Source: Chryseobacterium suipulveris
GTDB lineage: Bacteria; Bacteroidota; Bacteroidia; Flavobacteriales; Weeksellaceae
Direction: 5' to 3'
Length of the DNA stretch: 64,000 nucleotides
Assembly: GCF_022811685.1 (NCBI RefSeq)
Contig: NZ_CP094532.1
Location: forward strand, 1,513,501-1,577,500
Shown in pieces: positions 48,915 to 58,245 of the stretch. The translations under genes and the position numbers were made by a program. The notes under the pieces are model-generated. The model was not told the DNA's origin, made no database searches, and worked only from the letters and a program-made list of their open reading frames with translations. How positions within the stretch are numbered: the first letter of the stretch is position 1; every line of letters begins with the position of its first letter.

Positions 48915-50402
48915 ATGAAAACAAGAAAATTACTTGTGAGAGCACTTTACAGTGCAGCGTTCTCGTTATTTGCCACAGCGATGCAGGCAAATAACCTGCA
49001 AATCAGCGGGACATCTGTAGATACAACTACAGGAGAAGTTACCTTTAACATTAAGTGGGACAACAGCTGGCGCACCAATATCGCACCGGCAAACCACGAC
49101 GCAGTTTGGGTATTCATCAAATATCAGGACTGTACCGACAAGCTTTGGAAACACGCAAATCTTAGTGTGACTTCGGCAGATCATTCCGCAGCTTCGCCGT
49201 TAAAGGTGGATGCGGTTACCGATGGAAAAGGAGCGTTTGTTTACCGCAGCGCAAACGGTGGCGGAAATATCGGGAATACTTCCGTAACCTTGAAGCTCAA
49301 CATCGCGGGAGCCAACTATGCAAATCTCAACTTTAAAGTTTTTGGGGTGGAAATGGTGAACATTCCACAGGGAAGTTTTACAGTGGGTGATGGTGCTTCA
49401 ACCAGTGCATTTACCCAATATACCGTGCTCAATGAAAATGCGCTTACCTCATCGACAATCGGGACAGGGAATGCCGCACCTGCAGCTTTTCCAAAAGGTT
49501 ACAAAGCTTTCTACAGCATGAAGTACGAAATCACCCAGGAGCAGTATGTGGATTTCCTGAACACGCTTACTTACGGACAGCAGGCGAGAAGATCTGTTGC
49601 AAGTCCAGACGGAGCGGTGGGAACTTTTGCGTTCGCAAATACGTACAGAAACGGTATCAAGATTAAAGTACCGGGAAACAACGCAGCGGTTCCTGCGGTT
49701 TATGGATGTGATTTAACAGCGAACGATTTTGATGATTTAAATGATGGTCAGAACATTGCAATGAACCATTTAAGTTGGGGTGATCTTACCGCATATCTGG
49801 ACTGGGCAGCACTACGACCAATGACAGAAATGGAATTTGAAAAAATCACACGTGGTCCTTTAGCTCCCGTTGCGAACGAATATGCATGGGGTACAACTAC
49901 TCTTAACGGTTTTACAGCTGCAATGTTACAGAATGCGAATTCACCAAATGAAGGATTGTCAGTCGTTGCAAGTGGAAGAGCAAATTACGGACTGTGTTCT
50001 GGTTGGGGAGCAGGAGGAACTTATTCAAACCCTGTTAAAGTCGGTTTTACCGCTACCGCATCTTCAGGAAGAGAGTCCGCGGCGGCGGCTTATTACGGTG
50101 TAATGGAAATGAGTGGTAATGCAGTCGAATTGGCAATTTCTGCCAAAACAGCTGGTGGAAGTACATTTACAGGTGTATTAGGTGATGGGCAATTATCAAC
50201 TACTACCGCAACCGATGGCGATTCCGATCAGGCAAACTGGCCAGATAATACTGGAGCAATTGAAAGAGGAGGAGGATTTTTTGTAGCTTGTGGTACTGTC
50301 TTTAACAATACTAACTCATCAACATTAAGAATATCTGATCGATCTTCTGGAGCATTGGGTGCTGCAAGAAGCTTGAATTATGGTGGTCGCGGTGTGAGAT
50401 AA
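48915..50402 (+). CDS. secreted SUMF1/FGE-fold (C-type lectin-like) protein
   Basis: A 495-aa exported protein: signal peptide to about residue 25 (FATAMQA), an N-terminal beta domain (about 28-145), then a formylglycine-generating-enzyme-like C-type lectin fold (about 150-495): VEMVNIPQGSFTVGD, FYSMKYEITQEQYVDFLNTL, MNHLSWGDLTAYLDWAALRPMTEMEFEKITRG, GVMEMSGNAVELAIS, ERGGGFF and GGRGVR. The two catalytic cysteines of true FGE are not evident at the expected place, so it is likelier a surface or binding protein. It has the regulon operator and probably forms an operon with the T9SS gene 67 bp downstream. Confidence 0.85.
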   Translation: MKTRKLLVRALYSAAFSLFATAMQANNLQISGTSVDTTTGEVTFNIKWDNSWRTNIAPANHDAVWVFIKYQDCTDKLWKHANLSVTSADHSAASPLKVDAVTDGKGAFVYRSANGGGNIGNTSVTLKLNIAGANYANLNFKVFGVEMVNIPQGSFTVGDGASTSAFTQYTVLNENALTSSTIGTGNAAPAAFPKGYKAFYSMKYEITQEQYVDFLNTLTYGQQARRSVASPDGAVGTFAFANTYRNGIKIKVPGNNAAVPAVYGCDLTANDFDDLNDGQNIAMNHLSWGDLTAYLDWAALRPMTEMEFEKITRGPLAPVANEYAWGTTTLNGFTAAMLQNANSPNEGLSVVASGRANYGLCSGWGAGGTYSNPVKVGFTATASSGRESAAAAYYGVMEMSGNAVELAISAKTAGGSTFTGVLGDGQLSTTTATDGDSDQANWPDNTGAIERGGGFFVACGTVFNNTNSSTLRISDRSSGALGAARSLNYGGRGVR

Positions 50403-50469
50403 TCAATTCTAATTTGAAGAGGCAGCGTCCTTTTAAGAATTATTCCATTAATATTAAAATCAAATTAGA

Positions 50470-51999
50470 ATGAAGACAATCATATCAACCACAAAAACAG
50501 CGGTGCTGGGTTTCGTCTTACTGTTTTCATCTTTCCTGAAAGCTCAGGATGAAGCGTACGCCTACCGCGGAGGAATTGCGGACGGACACACGATGGAAGC
50601 CGTGGAAAACAACACCTGCGGAACTCCGTTCCACCAGTTTGCCTATTTCGGCGGGATTGGTGACGGGAGCTCCTTTGAACTGCTCGAAAACTCACCGTGT
50701 ACAGCAACTCCGTTTCATCAGTTTGCTTACTACGGCGGCAACGGCGACGGTTATGCTCTGGAATTTATGAGGGTGTGTCCGGTAACGCCGCCTGCTCCGG
50801 TGATCGGTGCGAGTTCAGACAATATCTGCCTGAACCAGACGGTAACTTTCAGCGATACATCGAATACCGCGGTTATCTGGAAATGGACTTTCCCAGGAGG
50901 AACATTGGTGGCGCCATCAACCATTAACAGCAAAAATCCGGTAGTGAGATACACCACTGCAGGAACCTACTCTGTAACTTTGGAGGCGACGAATGCAGAT
51001 GGAACATCCACGGTAACAGAAACCAACTTCATTACCGTAAATGCAACTGCATCTATTACTGCGACTACGCCCGGATCAAGATGTGGAGCAGGAAGTGTCA
51101 CTATTTCTGCAACGCCGAACACGGGAACCGTAAAATGGTATAATGCGGCAACTGGAGGTACATTACTGTTTACAGGAAATTCCTTCAACACGCCGAGTAT
51201 CAGTACGACTACAACGTATTATGCTGAAGCATTCAACGGATGCGTATCTGCGACCAGAACGGCGGTAACTGCGACAATCAATACTGTGCCTACAATCACC
51301 GGAACCGGCTCTACAAGCTGCACCGGAGGAACATTTACGCTCACTGCGACACCAAGCGCGGGAACCGTAAGTTGGTACGATGCAGCATCCGGCGGAAACC
51401 TTCTGGGAACAGGAACAGTTTTCAACACACCTAATATTACCGCAACCACAAGTTACTATGCAGAAACTTCCACAGCAACGTGTACTTCGACAAGGATTGA
51501 AGTGAAGGCAGTAGTGAACAATACCGCCGCTCCAACAGGAGATGCAACCCAGGTATTGTGCGGACCTAAAACGCTTGCCGATTTGGTAGTAACCGGAACA
51601 GCCATCAAGTGGTACGACGCGGCAACCGGAGGAAATCTTCTGCCGCCTTCAACGCCAATTGTTTATGGCACTACCTATTACGCATCGCAGACTGCAAACG
51701 GATGTGAAAGTGCATCAAGATTAGCGGTGACCGTAGAAGCTTGCTTGGCAACTTCAAACGTAGGTGGAAGAGAGGCGGTGCTTTATCCGAACCCGGTATC
51801 CGATATTTTAAATGTGAAATATCCATCGGAGATTGCAAGCATAGAAATCTACAGCATGACCGGACAGTTGATTTCAAAACATCATGAGAATTCGTCTCAC
51901 TACAGAATGAATGTGCAAAAACTTACTTCAGGCGTTTACCTGTTGAAAGTTCATACTAAAGACGGCAAAACCGAGACGTATAAAATCATCAAGAAGTAG
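50470..51999 (+). CDS. T9SS type A sorting-domain protein with PKD and Ig-like repeats
   Basis: A 509-aa secreted protein. The signal peptide ends near SSFLKAQ. It has three near-identical N-terminal motifs (Y-GG-GDG-E repeats: AYRGGIADGHTMEAVENN; AYFGGIGDGSSFELLENS; AYYGGNGDGYALEFM), a PKD domain (about 103-190), and three Ig-like SprB-type repeats with the signature TGTVKWYNAATGG/GTVSWYDAASGG (about 192-425). The C-terminal T9SS tail has LYPNPVSDILNVK and YKIIKK. It is probably surface-attached. It is read together with the SUMF-fold gene and ends at the terminator 52021-52056. Confidence 0.9.
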   Translation: MKTIISTTKTAVLGFVLLFSSFLKAQDEAYAYRGGIADGHTMEAVENNTCGTPFHQFAYFGGIGDGSSFELLENSPCTATPFHQFAYYGGNGDGYALEFMRVCPVTPPAPVIGASSDNICLNQTVTFSDTSNTAVIWKWTFPGGTLVAPSTINSKNPVVRYTTAGTYSVTLEATNADGTSTVTETNFITVNATASITATTPGSRCGAGSVTISATPNTGTVKWYNAATGGTLLFTGNSFNTPSISTTTTYYAEAFNGCVSATRTAVTATINTVPTITGTGSTSCTGGTFTLTATPSAGTVSWYDAASGGNLLGTGTVFNTPNITATTSYYAETSTATCTSTRIEVKAVVNNTAAPTGDATQVLCGPKTLADLVVTGTAIKWYDAATGGNLLPPSTPIVYGTTYYASQTANGCESASRLAVTVEACLATSNVGGREAVLYPNPVSDILNVKYPSEIASIEIYSMTGQLISKHHENSSHYRMNVQKLTSGVYLLKVHTKDGKTETYKIIKK

Positions 52000-52020
52000 T
52001 TTTCATGTAGTTATTTTATG

Positions 52021-52056
52021 AAGGGTTCCTGGAGTATTTCGGGGATCCTTTTTTTT
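52021..52056 (+). terminator. terminator after the T9SS gene
   Basis: 9-bp stem AAGGGTTCC/GGGATCCTT with two G-T pairs, a 12-base loop, then T8. Confidence 0.8.
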
Positions 52057-52117
52057 GAACTGTTAGAATTTCTGAATTCATAGAGAAACGGAAAAAATAA
52101 CGGTTTACCCTCAAAAA

Positions 52118-52163
52118 TACCCAATTCAGGGTATATCAAAAATTTACTACAAAAGTATCTTTG
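52118..52163 (+). promoter_or_regulatory. regulon operator and -7 box of the 613-aa protein gene
   Basis: TACCCAATTCAGGGTA (52118-52133), a 22-bp spacer, TATCTTTG (52156-52163), 31 bp before the ATG. Confidence 0.8.
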
Positions 52164-52194
52164 AACTAATAAAAAACCTAAAAACTTTATTAAT

Positions 52195-54036
52195 ATGAAA
52201 ATTAAAAAACTACTTGTTGCCCTCGCAGTTGGAACTGCCGCACAGGTTTACGCACAGCAAACCGGAATCAATATTCTGGAAAAAGACTACGAAATATCCC
52301 GAAAAGCCAAAAAAGGGTATCTCGGTGGAGTGGAAGCTAAAGAAAATGGCAATTTCGACATGGTGTATTTTCTGCCTTCAAGCAGAAGAAAAGTGAAGAT
52401 TGAAGTGTATAGTTTTGATAAGGACGCCAATCTTTTAGACACCAAAAAAGATGAATGGGATGTGGAAAAGGTTAAGAAAAAATGGAAATGGTTCAACTTT
52501 AAGGGTGACGAATATTCTACAACAGCAGCATCGTTAAGTACCAATCTTAGTGGCAAAATGATGTTTAAGAAAAGACTCATCAAAGCCAAATACAATTGGT
52601 TAGTTGGTGGATATTTGAAAAGTATAAAAATGCTTGATCGGCAAAAACTTACAAGTGAAAACGGTGAAGAATATCTTTTCAGCGGCGCTTATGAAGTAGA
52701 AAGAGACAGCACTATTTTAGCTTTGGCGTATCCTTATACAAAAGGTTCTTCCTACTCGAATTTGGATTTGATTAAAGTGAATAATGAAGGCGTTTCAAAA
52801 AAATTGGCTTCGGTTCCAACTTCAAGCCCAATGAAACCTATCTTTTCTAAACCCTTGTTGGACGACAACAGTAGGGATGTAGATAACGATGATTTTCCGC
52901 GAGATTGGGTTGTAGTTTTAGCTCCAACAAAAGCCTATGGAAAAAGCAATACAGGAACTCCAAACCAATTTACCTATTTGAGGATTTCCCCAGAAGGAAA
53001 CTTAAAGGAAAATTTTACGTTTAATTCTCCTGATGCAGGTTACAGGATTTTGAACGTCTACGAAAAAAACGGAACTGTACTACTTTATGGCATGAGTATA
53101 AAGAAAGATGGCAAATATGCGGATGAAGTTTTAGGACAAACCGTGTCACCTTCAAGTATGGATGATCAGGAAAAAGCTGCAACATCTTCAAGTGGAGGTA
53201 TGCTTGGCGGATTGGGAAAAATGGCAGGAATGATTTCTGGCAAAGAAGAATTGGCGCCATCACAAGCAAGTTTAGATAACGCATTAGACGAAAAAAAGTA
53301 TGATAATTTCGTGATTACCAAAATCCAGAACGGAAATGCGGTCTATGTGAGACCTACCGCAATGCCTGAACTCAACCAAAAAGCAGTTGCAGGATCAGAC
53401 ATGAAAAAACCTTTGGAATTTGACGGAAAAAAATTCACAGCCAACAATTTTCAGATCCTGAAAGATGGTTCATTTGTTCTGTGTCTTCAAGATTTCAAAC
53501 CAAGCAGTGGAGGAATTGGTGGAAATAAACTTTTAGGAGTTTCCAGATCGGGAAGTAGCTATGACAGAGTTTACAAAGGAATGTACATGCTACATTTTTC
53601 ACCAGAAGGTAGTTTGGTAAGAAACTATACCGTTCTTCTTGATCAGAAGAATAAAAAGGGATTCTTCAATAATTCTCCAATGACTGCAGATAACTTTCCG
53701 GCAACAAGTTATGTGATTGAAAGTAAAGACGGCAAGTCGATAAACTGGATAATGGAAATGGTAAAAGCTATTGACAAAGATACAAGTGTAAGTACATTCT
53801 TGGATACTACCACAACTACAACAACCTATTCTCCGTTTTATAGTATTGAATATGGTAAATTGGATCTATCCACCGGAAAATCTTCCGAATTCAGAACTTT
53901 GGGAGATTTAGAAAAGAAAAAATATTACCTGTACGAAAAACACAACCGAATCCAGATTGGTGATTATACCTACTTCTTCAGCGAAACACCTAACGGAGGT
54001 CGCCTGCTGGTATCAAGAATCAATATTAATGATTAG
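52195..54036 (+). CDS. large exported protein of unknown function
   Basis: A 613-aa protein with signal peptide (1-20, ending QVYAQ). The mature chain looks beta-propeller-like (SRRKVKIEVYSFDKDANLLDTKKDEWDVEKVKKKW; KGMYMLHFSPEGSLVRNYTVLLD; YYLYEKHNRIQIGDYTYFFSET). A low-complexity glycine/methionine stretch near residue 340 (SSSGGMLGGLGKMAGM) interrupts it. No enzyme motif is visible and there is no T9SS tail, so it is probably periplasmic. It is a single-gene unit of the regulon. Its family is not recognised. Confidence 0.8.
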   Translation: MKIKKLLVALAVGTAAQVYAQQTGINILEKDYEISRKAKKGYLGGVEAKENGNFDMVYFLPSSRRKVKIEVYSFDKDANLLDTKKDEWDVEKVKKKWKWFNFKGDEYSTTAASLSTNLSGKMMFKKRLIKAKYNWLVGGYLKSIKMLDRQKLTSENGEEYLFSGAYEVERDSTILALAYPYTKGSSYSNLDLIKVNNEGVSKKLASVPTSSPMKPIFSKPLLDDNSRDVDNDDFPRDWVVVLAPTKAYGKSNTGTPNQFTYLRISPEGNLKENFTFNSPDAGYRILNVYEKNGTVLLYGMSIKKDGKYADEVLGQTVSPSSMDDQEKAATSSSGGMLGGLGKMAGMISGKEELAPSQASLDNALDEKKYDNFVITKIQNGNAVYVRPTAMPELNQKAVAGSDMKKPLEFDGKKFTANNFQILKDGSFVLCLQDFKPSSGGIGGNKLLGVSRSGSSYDRVYKGMYMLHFSPEGSLVRNYTVLLDQKNKKGFFNNSPMTADNFPATSYVIESKDGKSINWIMEMVKAIDKDTSVSTFLDTTTTTTTYSPFYSIEYGKLDLSTGKSSEFRTLGDLEKKKYYLYEKHNRIQIGDYTYFFSETPNGGRLLVSRININD

Positions 54037-54099
54037 AAACACAAACCGTGAGAATCAATTTCGCAACAAATAATGTTTTCATTATTCGTTTTTAGGGGT

Positions 54100-54128
54100 G
54101 GCCGGGAGAAATTCCGGTCATTTCTTTT
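54100..54128 (+). terminator. terminator after the 613-aa protein gene
   Basis: 8-bp stem GGCCGGGA/TTCCGGTC with two G-T pairs and a 4-base loop, followed by a T-rich run. Confidence 0.65.
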
Positions 54129-54223
54129 ATCGGTTGGTGAGGAATTGCTGCAAACTTGTATAAATTTTACGCTGAATTAAGTATTTCGAAACGCACCAAA
54201 GATTTTTAGTTTTAGATGAAAAA

Positions 54224-54269
54224 TACCCAATTCAGGGTATATCGATTTGAAATGGCTGAAATACTTTTA
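54224..54269 (+). promoter_or_regulatory. regulon operator and -7 box of the 54299 lipoprotein unit
   Basis: TACCCAATTCAGGGTA (54224-54239), a 22-bp spacer, TACTTTTA (54262-54269). The block from here to the coding start is nearly identical to 57353-57431. Confidence 0.8.
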
Positions 54270-54298
54270 CCTCAATATTAACCCCTAAAATTTTTATT

Positions 54299-54757
54299 AT
54301 GAAAACAATTTTCAAATCTATCGCTGTTTTAGCTGTATGCGCAGTTCTTTTTATTTCATGCAACAGAAGTGAAGATCCTGCCCCGAATAATCCGCTTCCT
54401 GCAGCTGCAGGATTCACTTGGAGAGAGAACGATCCCAATGGAGCGGTAAAGACGGCCGGCTCGTCAGAAGTCAGAACCCAATACAAATCCATTTTCGCCT
54501 TCGCAGGTCCTACAGCAACTTCGGGTACTATCTTTGAAATTAATCTAACAGGAACTGTACCTGCAACCTACGATTTGGCAACATCGGGAAATGCATTGTA
54601 TTACGGTGGCTTTGGACCGGGGGGAACCATCACTGGCAAAGTGATCATCACCAAAAACGATGGGTCGAAAGCAAGCGGAACATTGGAGGCGTTTACCACA
54701 GCTTCAGGAAATATCACGAAAGTTTACGGAACCTTCACCGATATCCCCGTAAAATAA
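54299..54757 (+). CDS. small lipoprotein of the regulon
   Basis: A 152-aa lipoprotein with lipobox FISC (Cys21), then a linker RSEDPAPNNPLPAAAG. The mature domain of about 115 residues is beta-rich (SIFAFAGPTATSGTIFEINLTGTVPATYDLATSG; GKVIITKNDGSKASGTLEAF). The signal sequence start and the SCNRSEDPAPNNP linker are shared with the otherwise unrelated lipoprotein at 57429. A terminator (54765-54791) separates it from the ELWxxDGT gene, which would then be read through only in part. Confidence 0.8.
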   Translation: MKTIFKSIAVLAVCAVLFISCNRSEDPAPNNPLPAAAGFTWRENDPNGAVKTAGSSEVRTQYKSIFAFAGPTATSGTIFEINLTGTVPATYDLATSGNALYYGGFGPGGTITGKVIITKNDGSKASGTLEAFTTASGNITKVYGTFTDIPVK

Positions 54758-54764
54758 TTTAACG

Positions 54765-54791
54765 AAGCCGGCGTATCACCGGTTTTTTTTC
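54765..54791 (+). terminator. intra-unit terminator or attenuator
   Basis: 7-bp stem AAGCCGG/CCGGTTT with one G-T pair, a 7-base loop, then T-run. It lies 19 bp before the ELWxxDGT gene start. Confidence 0.75.
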
Positions 54792-54809
54792 TTTAAAAAA
54801 ATCAACGAC

Positions 54810-57218
54810 ATGAAAAAATTTTACTTATTAGCATTTCTTTCCTTGTCATTTTTGGGAAATGCGCAGTTTACGAAAATAATGGATTTATCCGGTGATGTAA
54901 AACCTGGAATGTATGACATTATTAATAATTATAACATCTGGAACAACAAGCTCTTCACTTTCACTATAGAAGACGGTACAAACGATTTGCTGGTAAAAGT
55001 TACCGACGGAACTGTTGCCGGAACAAAGCTTGTCAAGAGAATCTCAAAACCTGCCGCCTATTCTTCCTGGTCTCCATACGCAACAAAGCCTGCCGGAAAC
55101 GGACTGTATTTTAAAATAGGAACTGTGGATAATGCAGGAAACAATATATGTGAACTATGGTTTACCGACGGTACAGAAGCCAACACAAGACTCATCAGCA
55201 ACAACAGTTATCTGGAAATTGGAGGATCGCATATGGTTACCGTAATTAAGCATCGGGATGTGCAGCCCTCAAATATTGGAGACCTGTTTTTCTTCTGGAA
55301 AGCGACGGGAACAACTTCCAACACCCCTATGACGCTTTGGAAAACCGACGGAACTTCGGCGGGAACTTCACAGGTTTCTTCATCCATCTTTAATTTAGCT
55401 AACAACCTGGAGGAATTTGATTATGGGATTACGTTTAATGGTTATTACTATTTCAGAGGCGGAAACGGCACCACCAACTATAACCATCTTTACAGAACCG
55501 ACGGAACTGCTGTCGAAACCATTAAACAATTTCCTCTAACACTTTCAGGCACCGGAATAGACAGAATGGGAACGGTTTTCAAAAATAAACTGTTCTTCGT
55601 CGCCACTACCGAAGTAGGTGTTAATGGAAGCAGCTATACTCAAACAGAAGTGTGGGAAACCGACGGAACGGAGGTAGGAACCAAAATGTTCTATAATTTT
55701 AAAGGGAATGATAGTGGAATGGAAAAATTTGAAGTCAACGACAGATTTAGCTTCAGAAAAACCGATCACCTGATGTTGCTCAAATCGCTGGAAAACACAT
55801 CAACTGTTTATTATACAGACGGAACTTCTGCCGGGACCGCAATAGCTTTTAGCGGTGTTGACGCTCAACCTGCAAGAGTAATTACAGGCAATAATTCAGC
55901 TTATTTTTTAAGGTTGAATAGCAACAACGATACCCCAAAAAGAGTGAATGCCCTCATTGGATTTCCTCCTGTCGCGTATTCTTTCGACAAAAAAATATTT
56001 TCAGAAGAAGGCAAAGTCCTCAACAACACGCTTTGGTTTATGAATAAGGACACTTATAGTTCTTACAATGTGATACCATGGCGCTCCACAGGAACCGACA
56101 CTACTACTTTTGCCACAGCCAATTCTAATTTTGGTATGGGTGGTTTCGGAGCGAAAACCTTTATATTGAATAACGAGCTTTATTTCATCACCAATTACTT
56201 AGGGTTTATGAATATGTCGCTGTACAAATTCAATCCCGATTATACCTTTACTAATGCAGCGGGAGACAACAACTGGTCCAACGTAAATAACTGGGTTGCG
56301 AAAAATATTCCTTTAAACAATGATAATGTAACGATTCCTGCTGCTTTTTCTCCAAATATCAATGGAGCAGCTTTTGCAAATGACCTTACCGTAAATTCGC
56401 CATTAAACATTTCCACCGGAAGTCTCAATATTTCAGGAAATTTAAATTTAGGCGCAAACATTACCTTAAACAACAACAATCTTAATTTAAAGGGCGGAAG
56501 TTCAAACGTTTCAAGAACTGCCATGGCTTCAGGTCACTACATCGTCACCAACGGAACCGGAACCGTAAACATCGAAAACCTCGATGCAGCAAGAGGTACG
56601 GTAAATCTGCCAATCGGAACGGCAACCAATTACAATCCAATTTCAATTTCAAATTCAGGGACTTCCGACACTTTTTCGGCAAGAGTTTCTGACGGAATCT
56701 CAAACACGACAAACGGTGCGGTAAATTCCACCTGGGAAATCTCTGAAGCAACCGCGGGCGGAAGCAACGTCAATCTGTCTTTGGGATGGAACGCTTCCCA
56801 GGAAAATTCGTCCTTCTCAAGAAATTCCGCAAAAGTCGGTCATTATTTAAACGGAAGCTGGAACGAAGAAAATTCGGGAACAGTTTCAGGAACGGATCCG
56901 TTTACAATCTCAGCAACGGGAATTACCAGTTTCTCGCCATTTTCTGTGATGAATTTCGGGGCGTTGGCAACACATAATTCCATAAAAAATGGAGTAGAAG
57001 TTTATCCGAATCCATTCAGTGAATTGCTGAATATTTCTTGCTTAGAAAACGGAACAGTAAGTTTCTATGACATGTCCGGAAAACTGGTTTCCACAGAATT
57101 TTTGGTTAAAGGAACGAACCTTTTAAACAAATCTAACTTACAAAAAGGAATCTACATTTATCAGATTAAAGGAAAAGATGGAAACGTAGTTGCAAACGGG
57201 AAAATTATTAAAAAATAG
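54810..57218 (+). CDS. ELWxxDGT-repeat T9SS type A protein, copy 1
   Basis: An 802-aa surface protein: signal peptide (1-19, ending LGNAQ); ELWxxDGT beta-propeller repeats (about 25-470: ELWFTDGTEANTRLIS, LWKTDGTSAGTSQVSS, VWETDGTEVGTKMF); a bridge with NNNWSNVNNW-like carbohydrate-associated sequence (about 485-500); a right-handed beta-repeat (INGAAFANDLTVNSPLNIS; about 510-570); a conserved domain (about 575-720) shared almost unchanged with copies 2 and 3; and a T9SS type A tail (VYPNPFSELLNIS; ending GKIIKK). Its role is unknown; such proteins are probably adhesins or binding proteins. Confidence 0.9.
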   Translation: MKKFYLLAFLSLSFLGNAQFTKIMDLSGDVKPGMYDIINNYNIWNNKLFTFTIEDGTNDLLVKVTDGTVAGTKLVKRISKPAAYSSWSPYATKPAGNGLYFKIGTVDNAGNNICELWFTDGTEANTRLISNNSYLEIGGSHMVTVIKHRDVQPSNIGDLFFFWKATGTTSNTPMTLWKTDGTSAGTSQVSSSIFNLANNLEEFDYGITFNGYYYFRGGNGTTNYNHLYRTDGTAVETIKQFPLTLSGTGIDRMGTVFKNKLFFVATTEVGVNGSSYTQTEVWETDGTEVGTKMFYNFKGNDSGMEKFEVNDRFSFRKTDHLMLLKSLENTSTVYYTDGTSAGTAIAFSGVDAQPARVITGNNSAYFLRLNSNNDTPKRVNALIGFPPVAYSFDKKIFSEEGKVLNNTLWFMNKDTYSSYNVIPWRSTGTDTTTFATANSNFGMGGFGAKTFILNNELYFITNYLGFMNMSLYKFNPDYTFTNAAGDNNWSNVNNWVAKNIPLNNDNVTIPAAFSPNINGAAFANDLTVNSPLNISTGSLNISGNLNLGANITLNNNNLNLKGGSSNVSRTAMASGHYIVTNGTGTVNIENLDAARGTVNLPIGTATNYNPISISNSGTSDTFSARVSDGISNTTNGAVNSTWEISEATAGGSNVNLSLGWNASQENSSFSRNSAKVGHYLNGSWNEENSGTVSGTDPFTISATGITSFSPFSVMNFGALATHNSIKNGVEVYPNPFSELLNISCLENGTVSFYDMSGKLVSTEFLVKGTNLLNKSNLQKGIYIYQIKGKDGNVVANGKIIKK

Positions 57219-57352
57219 ACTCTTTAATTTTTAAATCATACTGTAATAAAATAATTATACCAATACTACTTTTTTCAGATAGATTAATGAATATGGAAGA
57301 ATAACAGGTGCTGGATTTTGGCAAAATTCGATTATCGATATTTTCTTAAAAA

Positions 57353-57398
57353 TACCCAATTCAGGGTATATCGATTTGAAATGGCTGAAATACTTTTA
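57353..57398 (+). promoter_or_regulatory. regulon operator and -7 box of the 57429 lipoprotein unit
   Basis: TACCCAATTCAGGGTA (57353-57368), a 22-bp spacer, TACTTTTA (57391-57398), 30 bp before the ATG. Confidence 0.8.
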
Positions 57399-57428
57399 CC
57401 TCAATATTAGCCCCTAAAAATTTTTATT

Positions 57429-58199
57429 ATGAAAACAATTTTCAAAATTGCAACCGCAACAGTAATCGCAGCATCACTTGTTTCATGCAACAGATCGGAA
57501 GATCCTGCCCCGAATAATCCGCCCTCTTCTGGAGTTTTGCCAAAAAAAATGGTAAGTACTTACTCTAATTATCCAAATAATCCTAGAACTGTAACTTACA
57601 CTTATGACGGAAACAAAATTTCCGAGATCAACATTTTTCCTCAAGAAGACGTAAGTAAAATTAAATATACTTATACTGGAGATAATATCACTAAAATTGA
57701 AAAATTTACAGGTTCCAATTTTTCTTCATACTACATTTCAAATCTTGAATATCAGAATGATAAATTAGTAAAAGTTTCATCACCATCGGGTTACAACGAA
57801 ACCACGTTTGTGCACAATCCGGATGGGACAGTAATTCAGACCTATAAATATTCATCTACTTCGAGCAGCCAACAAAGTAAGCTTTATTTCACTGGTGGCA
57901 ATATGGTAAAAAGAGAAAACCTTGATGCCAACGGAGCTGTCGTACAAACAATAAATTATAGCTATGACACAGCCAAAAATGGAATGCTGAAAAACGTTAC
58001 CGGTTTAACAAAGGTGTTATCGGGATTTTCTGCGTATGACGAAGGCGACACCGGTGTTAATGCTTTGACTGGAATTACTGATACAGGAGTCGCAAGTAAC
58101 AACAGTACTTATACTTATGAGTACAACAGTGATTCTTTTCCAACAAAAAGAGTAAGAAATAGAAACAATGTTACAGCTACAGCAGTGATCAGTTATTAA
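57429..58199 (+). CDS. YD-repeat-like lipoprotein of the regulon
   Basis: A 256-aa lipoprotein with lipobox LVSC (Cys20), then the same linker as the 54299 protein (CNRSEDPAPNNP). The mature part has alternating strands with YD/RHS-like character (VTYTYDGNKISEINIF; IKYTYTGDNITKIEKFTG; YEYNSDSFPTKRV), similar to the DUF4595-type lipoproteins of Bacteroidota. It heads a unit with copies 2 and 3 of the ELWxxDGT genes. The promoter and first codons are a duplicate of the 54299 gene while the mature domain is unrelated. Confidence 0.82.
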   Translation: MKTIFKIATATVIAASLVSCNRSEDPAPNNPPSSGVLPKKMVSTYSNYPNNPRTVTYTYDGNKISEINIFPQEDVSKIKYTYTGDNITKIEKFTGSNFSSYYISNLEYQNDKLVKVSSPSGYNETTFVHNPDGTVIQTYKYSSTSSSQQSKLYFTGGNMVKRENLDANGAVVQTINYSYDTAKNGMLKNVTGLTKVLSGFSAYDEGDTGVNALTGITDTGVASNNSTYTYEYNSDSFPTKRVRNRNNVTATAVISY

Positions 58200-58206
58200 A
58201 AAACAA

Positions 58207-58237
58207 AATTCCTGTGAAGTATTTCTTTACAGGAATT
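58207..58237 (+). terminator. hairpin after the 57429 gene
   Basis: Perfect 9-bp stem AATTCCTGT/ACAGGAATT with a 13-base loop, then an AT-rich run with T4. Confidence 0.6.
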
Positions 58238-58245
58238 AAAATTTT

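Noticed and set aside
50230..50402. C-terminal lectin-fold segment of the SUMF-like protein as a diversity-generating retroelement target
   Set aside because: The fold and the C-terminal position fit a variable region, but no template repeat and no reverse transcriptase gene were seen in the window.
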